Of a DNA stretch of 64,000 bases, positions 19,192 to 29,976 are shown in pieces. The stretch lies in NCBI GenBank assembly GCA_913777945.1, contig CAJYTY010000008.1, forward strand, positions 310,001-374,000, read 5' to 3'. Origin of the DNA: an uncultured Acinetobacter sp. Lineage in GTDB: Bacteria > Pseudomonadota > Gammaproteobacteria > Pseudomonadales > Moraxellaceae. Under the pieces are notes generated by a model, which saw only the letters and a list, made by a program, of their open reading frames with translations, ran no database searches and had not been told where the DNA came from. Numbering within the stretch: the first letter of the stretch is position 1; the number at the start of each line of letters is the position of its first letter. A program made the position numbers and the translations under genes.

Positions 19192-20260
19192 ATTGCGTTG
19201 ATTTTAATTGTGAGTTGCCGCCATGCCAGACGCGATCGAGAGCATTAAGCCAGTTATCTAAACATAATTTATGTTGCATTTCCTTTGAGTAACCACGCGT
19301 CTCGAAGGCCTGTTGTAAGGCAGTCAAGCCCCTAACATCTTGAAGCTGATCCGAAATAAATCCGCCATCGAAATCTGAACCTAAAGCCACATGGTCTTCG
19401 CCCAGATGCTGCATCAAATACTCAATATGATCCAGAATGATATCTAACGATGTTGCCTTGTTACGCTGTCCATCAGATCGTAAAAAAGCCGTATCAAAAT
19501 TTACACCCACACAGCCGCGGCTTGTTTTGATTGCATTAAGCTGATGGTCGGTCAGATTACGTGCTTGCGGACAGAGCTGATGTGCATTGGAATGCGTGGC
19601 AATCAGGGGTAACTGACTCAGCTTGGCGGTATCCCAAAAGGCCTGTTCGTTCATGTGCGATACGTCAATCAGGATTCGGCGTTCTGAGCAGTACTGAATC
19701 AGTGCTTGGCCCAGTTCGGTCAAGCCTGCGCCTGTATCGGGCGAATGTGGAAAGTTGGCCTGCAAACCATGCCCAAACTGATTGGGCGTATTCCAGAGTG
19801 GCCCAAGGCTTCTTAAGCCGCGCGTATAGAAGTAATTCAGCCGTTCGAAGTTGGCATCTAAAACATCAGCGCCTTCCATATGAATCACGACTGCCAATTG
19901 ATTCTGCTCTAAGGCATTACGAATAGCAGGCACATCACCACAAATCTGAATTTGCCCCGAAGAGCGCGAGGCAAGCTGTTCAATGTAGCTCAGCTGAGTC
20001 TCTATAATGTCACTGATCTCTGTTGCATCAAAAGCCGTTTGCTGCGTATGTTTGAGCTTATCAGGATGGTGCTTTTGTACGTAATCGAAAGGTGGTACAA
20101 ACAGTGCAAACAGCCCACCTGCAAAAGGGCTGGCCTGACAGCGTTTAAGATCGAGATGTCCGGGTAATCCAGTCTCTAAAAATGCAGCAACAGGATCTGG
20201 CGCATTACTGAGCCACATACGGGCCAGTACATCGTTATGCCCATCAAATACCTTCATCAT
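19190..20260 (-). CDS. Membrane-dipeptidase family (peptidase M19) protein
   Basis: 356 residues. HNDVLA near the N-terminus, [35 protein letters not shown] and ALGSDFDGG are the metal-binding and structural segments of family M19 (renal-dipeptidase-like, binuclear zinc). No signal peptide is seen, so it is probably cytoplasmic. The start overlaps the pqqE stop in an ATGATGA arrangement, so it is translationally coupled to the pqq operon. A role in clearing PqqA peptide fragments is possible but is inference. Confidence 0.83.
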   Translation of the reverse strand: MMKVFDGHNDVLARMWLSNAPDPVAAFLETGLPGHLDLKRCQASPFAGGLFALFVPPFDYVQKHHPDKLKHTQQTAFDATEISDIIETQLSYIEQLASRSSGQIQICGDVPAIRNALEQNQLAVVIHMEGADVLDANFERLNYFYTRGLRSLGPLWNTPNQFGHGLQANFPHSPDTGAGLTELGQALIQYCSERRILIDVSHMNEQAFWDTAKLSQLPLIATHSNAHQLCPQARNLTDHQLNAIKTSRGCVGVNFDTAFLRSDGQRNKATSLDIILDHIEYLMQHLGEDHVALGSDFDGGFISDQLQDVRGLTALQQAFETRGYSKEMQHKLCLDNWLNALDRVWHGGNSQLKSTQ

Positions 20261-21414
20261 GGTGTATCCGATAGATTAACTGTTTTAAAAAACAGTTTAG
20301 AGTTTCTGCTGTTGCGTAATACCAAATCTTGGGTGGTTGGTTGCTGCTCATCGGCATCTGCACGAGCGGCCTCGATCTGATAATGCTCAGGTGATTTACT
20401 GCACACCGGATCGGTGGCATACATGTTTTGTGTCATCATGTATGCTTGACAGCGGCATCCACCCAAATCCTTTTCTTTGTCTGGGCATGAACGACATGGT
20501 TCTTGCATCCAGTCAGTGCCCCGAAAGGCATTAAAGGCGAAGGCTTCGTTCCAAATCGTTTTGAGGGACTGATCGGCAACATTGGGAAAGTCTAAAGGCA
20601 GATCTTTGGCGCTCTGACAGGGCAGTACCGTTCCGTCAGGGCTGACGGTAATAAAAATTTGTCCCCAGCCGCCAATACACTTTTTAGGACGCGTTTGATG
20701 AAAGTCGGGAGCAACCAGCATCAACTTGGTTTTTAAGCCCTGTTGATCGATCTGCGCTCGGTAGGCCTTTACTCTGGATTGTACATAAGCAATCTGTGTG
20801 GAAGTCGGCAAAAGAGCGGCCTGATTCAGTTTGGCCCAACCGTAAAACTGGCAAGTGGCCAGTTCAACATAATCGGCACCCAGTTCAAGGCTCAATTCAA
20901 TCATCTGCTCGATCTGCTCGATATTAAAGCGATGAATCACAAAGTTGAGCACCATCGGATAGCGGTGCTTTTTTACCGCACGTGCGATTTGCTGCTTTTT
21001 TTCGAAGGCTTTACGTGACCCAGACAGCAGTTCACTCAGCACTGGATCACTGGCCTGAAAACTGATCTGGATATGATCCAGACCTGCCTCGCTAAACGCT
21101 GCAATTTTGTCTTCAGTCAGCCCGATTCCTGACGTAATCAGGTTGGTATAAAAGCCCAACCGATGGGCATGCTGAATCAGCTCGGGTAAATCTGGCCGCA
21201 GTAAAGGCTCTCCACCAGAAAATCCAAGTTGTACACTGCCCAAGGCGCGTGCCTGATCAAAAACCTGTTTCCATTGTGCCGTACTCAGTTCATTTTTTAC
21301 TGCGGCGTAGTCCAATGGATTAGAACAATAGGCACATTGTAATGGACAACGATACGTCAGCTCGGCCAGCAACCACAATGGCGGCTTGATCTGCGGCACT
21401 ACCGGAATATTCAT
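20257..21414 (-). CDS. pqqE: PqqA peptide cyclase PqqE (radical SAM)
   Basis: 385 residues. The radical-SAM CX3CX2C is Cys23, Cys27 and Cys30 (RCPLQCAYC), followed by FSGGEPLL. The C-terminal SPASM region has [18 protein letters not shown] and [16 protein letters not shown] for auxiliary iron-sulfur clusters. It links Glu and Tyr of PqqA in the first PQQ-forming step, with PqqD as peptide carrier. The start overlaps the pqqD stop by 4 bp. Confidence 0.93.
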   Translation of the reverse strand: MNIPVVPQIKPPLWLLAELTYRCPLQCAYCSNPLDYAAVKNELSTAQWKQVFDQARALGSVQLGFSGGEPLLRPDLPELIQHAHRLGFYTNLITSGIGLTEDKIAAFSEAGLDHIQISFQASDPVLSELLSGSRKAFEKKQQIARAVKKHRYPMVLNFVIHRFNIEQIEQMIELSLELGADYVELATCQFYGWAKLNQAALLPTSTQIAYVQSRVKAYRAQIDQQGLKTKLMLVAPDFHQTRPKKCIGGWGQIFITVSPDGTVLPCQSAKDLPLDFPNVADQSLKTIWNEAFAFNAFRGTDWMQEPCRSCPDKEKDLGGCRCQAYMMTQNMYATDPVCSKSPEHYQIEAARADADEQQPTTQDLVLRNSRNSKLFFKTVNLSDTP

Positions 21415-21686
21415 GACAGATCAATCCACTGCCGCGATTCAGCCTGCCGTAAAAAGTCGATCACATCCTGATCGAGACCATCGGCATCTGGAAACTGTGC
21501 CTGCAAAAGCTGAATAATCTCCGTAACGCGACGTGAACCATCAATCTGCTTTAAAATCAGGGTGGCTGTATCATTTAAACGCACCAGACCTTCGGGATAC
21601 AAGATCACATAACTTTGCTGTGCTTCTTCCCACTGAAAACGATAGCCTCGATTAAACACAGGGGTATGGTTGCTGATATCCTTCAT
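21411..21686 (-). CDS. pqqD: PQQ biosynthesis chaperone PqqD
   Basis: 91 residues from the ATG at 21686 (AAAGGATTATTAAC before it); the longer open frame to 21788 is within pqqC in another frame and is rejected. [20 protein letters not shown] and [15 protein letters not shown] match the PqqD fold, which binds PqqA and delivers it to PqqE. ATGA overlaps with both pqqC and pqqE show tight coupling. Confidence 0.92.
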   Translation of the reverse strand: MKDISNHTPVFNRGYRFQWEEAQQSYVILYPEGLVRLNDTATLILKQIDGSRRVTEIIQLLQAQFPDADGLDQDVIDFLRQAESRQWIDLS

Positions 21687-22438
21687 GTTAATAATCCTTT
21701 TTGGTGCCATGCGATATCCTGAGTGACCGTATGATACGGCGCACGATGCAGCACATAGGCCATGGTCATGCCATCGAGCAGTGTCCATAAGATATCGAGC
21801 TTAAACTGTAAAATATTGAGCATACGCTGCTGACGCTCGATCGTCGTGCAATACTCAAGTGCCAGTGCCAGACCATGTTCAACATCACGATTGGCCTGAC
21901 CCAAACGGCTTTTGAAATAAGCATAGCCTTCAGCATCAATCCAAGGATAATGATTTGGCCATGTATCTAGCCGTGACTGGTGAATCGCCGGTGCAAACAT
22001 CTCGGTGAGCGAGCTACAGGCCGCTTCTTGCCAGCACGCACGGCGGGCAAAATTGACATAGGCATCCACTGCAAAGCGTACACTTGGCAACACCATTTTT
22101 TCAGACAAAATTGTGTCGCGGTCAAGCCCGACTGCTTCACCTAACCTTAACCATGCTTCAATACCGCCATGATCATCGTGCTGTCCATCATGATCCAAAA
22201 TGCGCTGCACCCACTTTCGACGCGTTGCAGGGTCGGGGCAGTTGGCCATAATGGCGGCATCTTTTAGCGGGATATTGACCTGATAATAAAAACGGTTGGC
22301 CACCCAGCCCTGAATCTGTTCTTTGGTGGCTTCACCTTGATTCATCATGATGTGATACGGATGATGAATATGATAGTAGCAGCCCTTATCACGCAGTGCC
22401 TGCTCAAACTCGGTTGGGCTTAAAAGTGATGTAGCCAT
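21683..22438 (-). CDS. pqqC: Pyrroloquinoline-quinone synthase PqqC
   Basis: 251 residues from the ATG at 22438 with GAGG before it (a TTG four codons earlier is the alternative). [29 protein letters not shown] and [16 protein letters not shown] are family segments with the conserved His residues that hold the PQQ precursor. The enzyme performs the last ring closure and eight-electron oxidation using O2, without metal. Length matches the Acinetobacter protein known to me. Confidence 0.93.
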   Translation of the reverse strand: MATSLLSPTEFEQALRDKGCYYHIHHPYHIMMNQGEATKEQIQGWVANRFYYQVNIPLKDAAIMANCPDPATRRKWVQRILDHDGQHDDHGGIEAWLRLGEAVGLDRDTILSEKMVLPSVRFAVDAYVNFARRACWQEAACSSLTEMFAPAIHQSRLDTWPNHYPWIDAEGYAYFKSRLGQANRDVEHGLALALEYCTTIERQQRMLNILQFKLDILWTLLDGMTMAYVLHRAPYHTVTQDIAWHQKGLLT

Positions 22439-22439
22439 A

Positions 22440-23354
22440 TTAAACCTCAATCAGCATGCCGTCATAACTCACTTCGATCTCAAGCTGTTTGAGTGTTGCG
22501 TGTTCGACAGACTGTTCATTTAAAATTGGATTGGTGTTGTTGATGTGGATCAGCACTTTGCGCTGTTGCGGAAATTGCGCCAGCAAATGAATCAAGCCGC
22601 GCTCTTCTTGCAAGGCCAGATGACCCATATCCTGACCAGTGTTGTGACCAACACCGAGTAAGGCCAGTTCCTGATCTTTCCATAGCGTACCATCAACCAG
22701 CAAACAGTTTGAGCGCTGCATGTAGCTTAAAATCTGCTCATCCATTTGTCCAAGACCGGGCGCATAAAACAGCGAATGTCCAGTGCGGGTATCTTCGATC
22801 CAAAGCGCAATATTATGACCTGGTAGCGGTCGGTGACGATATGGCGAGTAGGGCGGAGCATTGCTTAAAATAGGCACTGGCGTAAAGCGAATAGACGGAC
22901 ATACAGCCACCTGAAACGGAGTCTGGATATCAATTGGATGATGTACCAATCCACCATTCCAATGCTTGAGCATATTAAAAATTGGAAATCCGGTGCTGAG
23001 ATCTTCGTGTACTTCAGGCGTGGCCCAGACCTGATGCGGACAACCCTCTCTTAGATTGAGCAAACCGGTGGTGTGATCAATTTGGCTGTCGGTCAAAATA
23101 ATCGAACCGATCGAGGTACCGCGGCGAACCGATGCTGGCGCCTGCAATTCGGGATTGTGGGCAATTTGCTGTGCAATATCGGGTGATGCATTGCACAAGA
23201 TCCAGTCTGTACCGTTATCGCTAATCGCAATAGAAGACTGGGTACGCGCACGTGCCTGAAGCGTTCCCTGTTTAAGACCAAGACAGTTTTCACAATTACA
23301 GTTCCATTGTGGAAAACCGCCACCCGCGGCAGAACCTAAGATTTTTATCAGCAT
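22440..23354 (-). CDS. pqqB: PqqB, metallo-beta-lactamase-fold hydroxylase
   Basis: 304 residues. The N-terminus [19 protein letters not shown] and CENC are typical of PqqB, and [17 protein letters not shown] carries the metal-binding His/Asp of this fold. It acts on the Tyr-derived part of the cross-linked Glu-Tyr product. It lies 72 bp after the pqqA stop, with a strong hairpin in between, and its stop overlaps the pqqC ribosome site. Confidence 0.92.
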   Translation of the reverse strand: MLIKILGSAAGGGFPQWNCNCENCLGLKQGTLQARARTQSSIAISDNGTDWILCNASPDIAQQIAHNPELQAPASVRRGTSIGSIILTDSQIDHTTGLLNLREGCPHQVWATPEVHEDLSTGFPIFNMLKHWNGGLVHHPIDIQTPFQVAVCPSIRFTPVPILSNAPPYSPYRHRPLPGHNIALWIEDTRTGHSLFYAPGLGQMDEQILSYMQRSNCLLVDGTLWKDQELALLGVGHNTGQDMGHLALQEERGLIHLLAQFPQQRKVLIHINNTNPILNEQSVEHATLKQLEIEVSYDGMLIEV

Positions 23355-23385
23355 GAATGTTTAAAAATTGATAAGTTAAAATGAA

Positions 23386-23411
23386 AAACATCCACAAGGT
23401 TGTGGATGTTT
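23386..23411 (-). terminator. Intrinsic terminator/attenuator between pqqA and pqqB
   Basis: A perfect 12-bp stem (AAACATCCACAA with TTGTGGATGTTT, 2-base loop) is followed on the minus strand by TTC and a T-rich stretch. It lies between pqqA and pqqB, where partial termination would give more pqqA transcript than the enzyme genes. Confidence 0.8.
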
Positions 23412-23426
23412 CGACGCGCAATCAAA

Positions 23427-23501
<75 letters not shown>

Positions 23502-23734
23502 AAAATCTCCATTTTAGAAATCATCTCGAATGCAGAAGCATATATTATTTTTATTTAACAAAAGCTATTTTTTGACATAAAACACATAAATTTTGTGCGC
23601 TCATCGTATCAACTGCTGCAGTTTTACTTAATAACTTACATTCGCCATACAAACAAAATCTTATTTAAAGTAATTGAAATAGCAAACGGGCGGTTTAATT
23701 TTTTAACCGCCCGAAAATTTTTACACCACGAGAT

Positions 23735-25351
23735 TTATTTATCTAGCGTTTTACACAATGAGCAAATGGTGCCGTGATGCTTGTGAGAGAACAGTACATC
23801 TGGGCGTTCATATGGCTGATCACACACGACGCACTCATAAATGGTTGCCACAGGCGTACCTTCGGCATCAAAACGAGGCTCTTGAATGCCGTCGTGCGCT
23901 TGCTTGATGTAGTATTTGCCTTTGGTCAAAATGCCCATCAATGGCGTCATTACAAACGCAACCACCAGCGCGATGATGGGTGAGTAAGCGGCCAAAAAGC
24001 TGCCAAATAATCCAAAGAATGCAGCAATTGATAGTCCTGCTGCGGCCAAAAATGCCACCAAACCCACAGGATTAATATTGTGCAGCATATCGCGGCGATA
24101 TTCTGGCTCTTTTGGAGAAAGCTTTAAGAGATATTTATTGATAGAAATATCGGTTGCAACCACCACCACCCAAGCGATGGCAAAGTTAGAATAAAAGCCC
24201 AGAATTTTGCCCAGCACTGCAAACATGTTGCCTTCCATTAGTGCCAGAGCAATGACCAGATTAACCATCACAAACACGATACGACCCGGATAATGTTTGG
24301 TCACGCGCGTATAGGCACTGGTCCATGCCAATGAGCCTGAGTAAGCATTGGTCACATTAATCTTGATTTGTGAGATCACCACTAAAATCACGGCCAGAGA
24401 GAGTGCCAACCAGCCCGGCAGCATGTCATGAAATGCGGCATTAAACTGTTGTACAGGTTCTGTCGAGTTAATGCCGGGTACTTTGGTCAGTAAGTAAAAA
24501 CCCAAAAATGCCCCGATAATTTGTTTAATCGCACCCAAGATCACCCAGCCCGGACCCGCCGAAATCACGGCTGCCCACCATTGTTTGCTGTTTTGTTTGG
24601 TTTTGGCAGGCATAAAGCGTAAGTAATCAATCTGCTCACCGATTTGCATAATCAACGACAAACATACACCGGCACCCAGCATAATCGCGGCCATATCCAT
24701 CGGTGCGAAGCCTTCTGCACCGGTGTAACTGGCAAATTGACCCACCAGATTAGGCTCTTTGTGAATCAGGTATGCCACAGGGCCAATCATCAGAATCAGC
24801 CAGATCGGTGTCGTCCAGACCTGTAAGGTACTTAGGGCCTTCATGCCATAAATCACCAGTGGAATCACCATCACCGTAGAGATGAGATAACCCAGCCATA
24901 ACGGAATACCTAAGCCGAGCAACAGCCCTTGTGCCATGATCGAGCCTTCAAGGGCAAAGAAAATAAAGGTAAAGCTGGCAAAAATGATACTGGTCAGCAC
25001 TGAACCAATATAGCCAAAACCGGCACCGCGGGTGATCAGATCCAGATCAATGTTATAGCGCGCAGCGTAATAGGCCAGTGGAATACCGGTTAAAAAGATA
25101 ATTAGCGCTGCAAATAAAATTGAAAAAACGGCGTTGGTGGTGCCATAGGCCATACCAATACTGGCACCAATTGAAAAGTCGGCCAGATAGGCAATGCCGC
25201 CCAATGCTGTAATGGCCACCACTTTAGGGCTCCAGCGGCGAAAACTGTGCGGTGCATAGCGCAGTGTGTAATCTTCGAGGGTTTCATTCACGGCTTTACG
25301 TGAATCGGCGTCGTCGACGGTACCAATAGTTGAATGCTCGGATGCGCGCAT
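23735..25351 (-). CDS. NCS1-family nucleobase/cation symporter with Cys-rich tail
   Basis: 538 residues with about 12 membrane segments. RGAGFGYIGSVLTSIIFASFTFIFFALEGS and QIKINVTNAYSGSLAWT are signature parts of NCS1 (CodB-like) permeases for cytosine, purines or related compounds. The cytoplasmic tail (about 500-538) carries CVVC, then H and CSLC, a possible zinc site. GGGGAGATC precedes the ATG. It is divergent from a histidine kinase whose sensor domain is a close paralogue of this protein, including the tail. Confidence 0.83.
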   Translation of the reverse strand: MRASEHSTIGTVDDADSRKAVNETLEDYTLRYAPHSFRRWSPKVVAITALGGIAYLADFSIGASIGMAYGTTNAVFSILFAALIIFLTGIPLAYYAARYNIDLDLITRGAGFGYIGSVLTSIIFASFTFIFFALEGSIMAQGLLLGLGIPLWLGYLISTVMVIPLVIYGMKALSTLQVWTTPIWLILMIGPVAYLIHKEPNLVGQFASYTGAEGFAPMDMAAIMLGAGVCLSLIMQIGEQIDYLRFMPAKTKQNSKQWWAAVISAGPGWVILGAIKQIIGAFLGFYLLTKVPGINSTEPVQQFNAAFHDMLPGWLALSLAVILVVISQIKINVTNAYSGSLAWTSAYTRVTKHYPGRIVFVMVNLVIALALMEGNMFAVLGKILGFYSNFAIAWVVVVATDISINKYLLKLSPKEPEYRRDMLHNINPVGLVAFLAAAGLSIAAFFGLFGSFLAAYSPIIALVVAFVMTPLMGILTKGKYYIKQAHDGIQEPRFDAEGTPVATIYECVVCDQPYERPDVLFSHKHHGTICSLCKTLDK

Positions 25352-25540
25352 AAGCTGGATCTCCCCACAGAACGAATAACGGCAATATTGGATTGCTTGA
25401 TGTAGAGGAGTCTGTCGGGTTAGGGCAAAATTGGAAATACGTTATTTTGCGTATACGTGCGCATGCAATAAGCATAGCAATCTGCGTCAAGATTTGGCAA
25501 AGTGACCATATAGCCTAAGTTTGCCCAGCCATTGCTCGCC

Positions 25541-28500
25541 ATGTCAAATTCTTCAAAAACTCCGCACGCACCACAACGTGTGATTAAAACACGTCGTGAC
25601 TATAATCTTTGGGTGGCCGACCAGAGTATCGAAGATTTTGCGCTGCGCTATGCACCAGCGTCGGTACGCAAATGGTCGCCGTGGACAGTCACCAATACTG
25701 CCATCTCGACGGTCAGTTTTTTAGCCATGGAAGCCATTGGTGCGACCATGCTGTGGCAATACGGTTTTAGCAATGCCATTTGGGCGGCGATTGTGGTGTG
25801 TCTGATCATTTTTCTGACCAGTTGGCCGATCAGTTACTATGCAGCGAAATATAATGTCGATGTCGATTTACTCACGCGAGGCGCAGGCTTTGGTTATATC
25901 GGCTCGACCATCACTTCACTGATATACGCCAGCTTTACCTTTATTTTACTGGCATTTGAAGCAGCCATTATGGCGATGGCGCTGGAACTGGCACTGAATA
26001 TTCCGCTGAGTATTGGCTACTTAATTTCTGCACTGGTCATTTTACCTTTGGTGGTGAAAGGCATAGGGTTTATCAATAAAGTACAAGCCTATACTCAGCC
26101 GTTATGGCTGATCTTGTTGGTGCTACCGTGGATCGTGGTGCTTTGGAAACAACCACATTTGCTCAGTGACAGCATTCATTTTGCCGGTGCAGTATCGGCC
26201 TCAAGCGATTTTAACCTGTATTATTTTGGCGCTGCCTGCACGCTGATTTTTGTGTTTGTGATTCAGATTGGCGAACAAGCCGACTACTTGCGTTTTTTGC
26301 CACAACAGCAACAAGCCAAGCGTTCGTGGCACCTTGCAGTATTTTTGGGTGGCCCATCATGGATTTTGGCGGGTTTTCTTAAAGTTTGCATGGGGATGTT
26401 GCTCATGCTGTTGGCTTATCAATTACTGGTTCCGATTGCTGAATTAGATAACCCGACCTACCTCTACTGGATGGCTTATCAGCAGTTTATTCCATCGCCG
26501 CAAATCGCCTTGTTACTCACGCTGTTACTGGTTTGTCTGGCGCAAATCAAGATCAATGTCACCAATGCCTATGCGGGCTCGCTGGCGTGGTCAAACTTTT
26601 TTGCGCGTTTAACACATAGTCATCCCGGCCGAATTGTGTGGTTGATTTTTAATGTGCTGATTGCAGTGGTACTCATGGAGATGGGAATTATCCATGCGGT
26701 CGAGCGAATTTTAGGGCTATATAGCAATCTGGCGCTGGCATGGATTGGCGCTGTGGTGGCAGATCTAATGATTTGCAAACCGCTTGGGCTAAGTCCCAAA
26801 GGGATTGAGTTTCGACGTGCTTACTTGTACGACATCAACCCGGTAGGCGTGGGTGCACTGGTGATTGCATCATGTGTCTCAATGCTATGCTATTTGGGAG
26901 TGTTTGGCCTTACGGCAAAAGGCTTGGCCAGTTTTATTGCACTCGGTACGTCTATGCTCTGTGTGCCGCTCATTGCATTACTTACCCGTGGCAAATACTA
27001 CCTTGCTCGCCCACCTGAACAGATTGCCTCAACTCCTGTAGCCACTTGCGTGGTGTGTGAGCGTGATTATGAAGTAGCCGATATGGCAGTGTGTCCAGCT
27101 TATCAGCACTCAATTTGCTCACTCTGCTGCTCACTCGAAGCACGCTGTCATGATTTATGTAAGCCGCATGCCCGCTGGACAGTACAGCTTAAAACATGGA
27201 TCGAGCGCTATTTACCCAAAGCATGGTCACAGCGGTTAAATACTCGCCTGAGCCAATATTTACTGTTAATGCTCTCGCTGGGGCTCATTTTGGCGGTGTG
27301 TTTAAGCTTGGTGTATTTACAAGAAAAAACCTATTTGGAAGCAGTCAATGAGCAAGCCATCCAGCAGTTATTTACTTTATTTTTAAAAATCTACACCATT
27401 TTATTTCTACTGATCAGTGTCGCGGCGTGGTGGTTGGTGCTTAATGATCAAAGCCGCCGTAAAGCTGAGCAGGAGACGCATCAGCAAACCCATTTGCTCA
27501 TAGAAGAAATTGCAGCACATGAGCAAACCTCACAGCATCTTTACGATGCCCGTATTCAGGCCGAGCGTGCCAATGAAGCCAAAAGTCGTTATGTGGTGGG
27601 CATTAGCCACGAACTCAGAACGCCACTCAACAGTATTTTAGGTTACAGCCAGTTATTACAAAAACAGGAGCAACTTTCGCCACAAGGCCAGACGGCACTG
27701 GGTGTGATTAGTCGGAGTGGTCAGCATCTGACCTCACTCATCGATGGTTTACTGGATTTATCGCGCATCGAAACCGGTAAGATCAGTCTGAATATGGTCG
27801 ATGTACATTTTCCTCATTTTATCGAACAAATGATTCAGATGTTTCAGCCGCAAATCGAGCAGAAACGGCTACATTTTATTTGTGAGGTGAGTGAGCATTT
27901 ACCTGAATATGTCCGAACTGACAAAAAAAGACTGGAACAAATTTTAATCAATTTGCTGGGGAATGCGCTTAAATTTACCACCAAAGGCGAAATCCATTTG
28001 AAACTGGAATATCGTTTTCAAACGGCCTATTTTGAAATTCGAGACACCGGATGCGGTATTGCAACGCAAGATCTTGAGCGGATTTTTAACCCATTCGAGC
28101 GTGGCAGTAATGTGGTGCAGGGCGGGTTTACCGGAACCGGGCTTGGACTACCGATTGTGAAATTACTGGTCGATTTGCTTGGTGGTCAGCTCTCGGTAAC
28201 AAGCGAGCTAAATCAGGGCTCATGCTTTAAAGTTAAATTGTACTTGCCTTCTAAGGCACTGGTACATCCTATTTCAAATGTACAATCGAATCAGATCACG
28301 GGCTATATCGGTGAACAAAAACGGATTTTAGTGGTCGATAATGAAGCCGTCGATCGAGGTTTGGTGGCGAATTTTTTACGCCCACTTGGTTTTATTATTC
28401 AGGAAGCAGAATCTGGTATCGATTGTTTAAGACAGGTACCAGTGTTTCAGCCCGATCTGATTTTAATGGATTTAAATATGCCCATGATGGGCGGCTGGGA

Positions 28501-28999
28501 AACGGCACATTTACTACGTCAAAATAATATTACCAACGTCCCGATCTTGATTATATCGGCGAATGTGAATGAGCGTGAGGGTAATCCGCAAGATGCCGTA
28601 TTAAGTGAAGACTTTATGCTTAAACCGATCGATCTGAATTTACTTTTAAATAAAATTGGCGATAAATTGGGGCTTACGTGGATTGATCAGTCTATAACTT
28701 CAACCACACAAGCCTCCCTAGCAGCGCCAACATCAAAACCGATTTCTGCTCAGCAATCGACGACCACAGCGGTCGTAAATGAGCCTCAACCTACTCATAC
28801 ACAGTCGATGACGTTTGATCAGGCTTTGAATCATCTAGAGCAACTGATTGCGCAGGGCTATATACGCGGTATTCAGCGCGCCGTGCAACAGTATCAACAT
28901 GATTTTCCAGAATATAACGAACTATGGGGACAACTGAATCAATCTGTGCAAAAATTTGACTTAAAACACGCACGCCAATTACTTCAGGACGCACGATGA
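25541..28999 (+). CDS. Hybrid sensor histidine kinase with NCS1-transporter-like sensor domain
   Basis: About 1152 residues from ATG 25541 (a TTG at 25532 is also in frame). Residues 1-490 are an NCS1 permease domain (RGAGFGYIGSTITSLIYASF, QIKINVTNAYAGSLAW). Then comes a Cys cluster (CVVC, CSLCC, C), two further membrane segments (about 575-640), HisKA with His690 (GISHELRTPLNS), HATPase (NLLGNALKF, DTGCGIA, GTGLGLPIV) and a receiver with Asp977 (LMDLNMPMMGG). The C-terminal 70 residues are not a recognisable Hpt. It probably senses a solute by transporting or binding it, as CbrA-type kinases do with an SSS domain. Its partner follows with an ATGA overlap. Confidence 0.85.
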   Translation: MSNSSKTPHAPQRVIKTRRDYNLWVADQSIEDFALRYAPASVRKWSPWTVTNTAISTVSFLAMEAIGATMLWQYGFSNAIWAAIVVCLIIFLTSWPISYYAAKYNVDVDLLTRGAGFGYIGSTITSLIYASFTFILLAFEAAIMAMALELALNIPLSIGYLISALVILPLVVKGIGFINKVQAYTQPLWLILLVLPWIVVLWKQPHLLSDSIHFAGAVSASSDFNLYYFGAACTLIFVFVIQIGEQADYLRFLPQQQQAKRSWHLAVFLGGPSWILAGFLKVCMGMLLMLLAYQLLVPIAELDNPTYLYWMAYQQFIPSPQIALLLTLLLVCLAQIKINVTNAYAGSLAWSNFFARLTHSHPGRIVWLIFNVLIAVVLMEMGIIHAVERILGLYSNLALAWIGAVVADLMICKPLGLSPKGIEFRRAYLYDINPVGVGALVIASCVSMLCYLGVFGLTAKGLASFIALGTSMLCVPLIALLTRGKYYLARPPEQIASTPVATCVVCERDYEVADMAVCPAYQHSICSLCCSLEARCHDLCKPHARWTVQLKTWIERYLPKAWSQRLNTRLSQYLLLMLSLGLILAVCLSLVYLQEKTYLEAVNEQAIQQLFTLFLKIYTILFLLISVAAWWLVLNDQSRRKAEQETHQQTHLLIEEIAAHEQTSQHLYDARIQAERANEAKSRYVVGISHELRTPLNSILGYSQLLQKQEQLSPQGQTALGVISRSGQHLTSLIDGLLDLSRIETGKISLNMVDVHFPHFIEQMIQMFQPQIEQKRLHFICEVSEHLPEYVRTDKKRLEQILINLLGNALKFTTKGEIHLKLEYRFQTAYFEIRDTGCGIATQDLERIFNPFERGSNVVQGGFTGTGLGLPIVKLLVDLLGGQLSVTSELNQGSCFKVKLYLPSKALVHPISNVQSNQITGYIGEQKRILVVDNEAVDRGLVANFLRPLGFIIQEAESGIDCLRQVPVFQPDLILMDLNMPMMGGWETAHLLRQNNITNVPILIISANVNEREGNPQDAVLSEDFMLKPIDLNLLLNKIGDKLGLTWIDQSITSTTQASLAAPTSKPISAQQSTTTAVVNEPQPTHTQSMTFDQALNHLEQLIAQGYIRGIQRAVQQYQHDFPEYNELWGQLNQSVQKFDLKHARQLLQDAR

Positions 29000-29958
29000 G
29001 TCAGGACATTGCTTCGATTTCTCCATTTCGCCCGCACGATCAGGCGGTGATTTTAATTGTGGATGATGTGCCTGAAAATCTGGGATTATTGCACGAAAGT
29101 TTGGATCAGGCAGGTTATCAGGTATTGGTCACCACAGATGGTTTAAGTGCCATTGAAATTGCGCACCGCTGTCAGCCAGATATGATTTTACTCGATGGCA
29201 ATATGCCACATATGGATGGTTTTGAAAGTTGCTTACAGCTTAAAGCCAGCCCAATTACGCATTTTATTCCCGTCATTTTTATGACCGGATTGTCTGAAAC
29301 CGAACATATTGTCCGTGGCTTTCAAGTGGGTGGCGTCGACTATGTCACCAAACCACTCAATATTGAAGAAGTTCTGGCGCGGGTAAAAACACATCTGGCG
29401 CATGCGCAGCTTTTACGTCAGCAAAAGCAGGTAATTGATGCCACTGAAGTCGCGATTTTGGCACTCGATCAGCTCGGGAAAATTGCATGGACCACAGAAA
29501 AAGCCAATATTTTGCTGAACCAGTATTTGCAAGATCGTGAACGCTTTGAAACTGGTTTAACACAGTGGTTTGCCGAAATTAAATGCGATAAAGACAATAA
29601 AAAGAAAATGAGTTGCACCTATTCTAGTGCATCACATCAACTGCAACTTATTTTACTTACTCCATGGCACGATCAACCCGTGGGTCACGCCACTTATCTG
29701 GTGCAAATTAAAATGTCTGCTCCGGCTTTGGGCGTTGAGGAGATTTTAAAATATTGCCCGCAACTGACCCAGCGAGAGGCGGAAGTTTCGCATTGGCTGG
29801 CACTGGGTAAAACCAATAAAGATATTGCCGAGATATTAGAGCTCAGCCCAAGAACTGTAAATAAACATCTTGAGCATATTTTTGAAAAACTCTGTGTGGA
29901 AAACCGTACAGCGGCCGTGGCTTATATGAATAGTTTGGTGCAGGAAAATACCATGTGA
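28996..29958 (+). CDS. LuxR-type response regulator
   Basis: 320 residues: receiver (about 17-135) with acidic pair Asp23/Asp24, phospho-acceptor Asp67 (MILLDGNMP) and Lys119 (YVTKP); a middle region of unknown fold (about 140-245); and a C-terminal LuxR HTH from residue 257 (LTQREAEVSHWLALGKTNKDIAEIL, RTVNKHL). It overlaps the hybrid kinase gene by 4 bp, so the two form a two-component pair. Targets may be the divergent permease or the PQQ-related genes nearby (inference). Its stop codon is only 18 bp from the distal end of the CRISPR array. Confidence 0.87.
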   Translation: MSQDIASISPFRPHDQAVILIVDDVPENLGLLHESLDQAGYQVLVTTDGLSAIEIAHRCQPDMILLDGNMPHMDGFESCLQLKASPITHFIPVIFMTGLSETEHIVRGFQVGGVDYVTKPLNIEEVLARVKTHLAHAQLLRQQKQVIDATEVAILALDQLGKIAWTTEKANILLNQYLQDRERFETGLTQWFAEIKCDKDNKKKMSCTYSSASHQLQLILLTPWHDQPVGHATYLVQIKMSAPALGVEEILKYCPQLTQREAEVSHWLALGKTNKDIAEILELSPRTVNKHLEHIFEKLCVENRTAAVAYMNSLVQENTM

Positions 29959-29976
29959 GGAGGGGTATTTTTAGCC

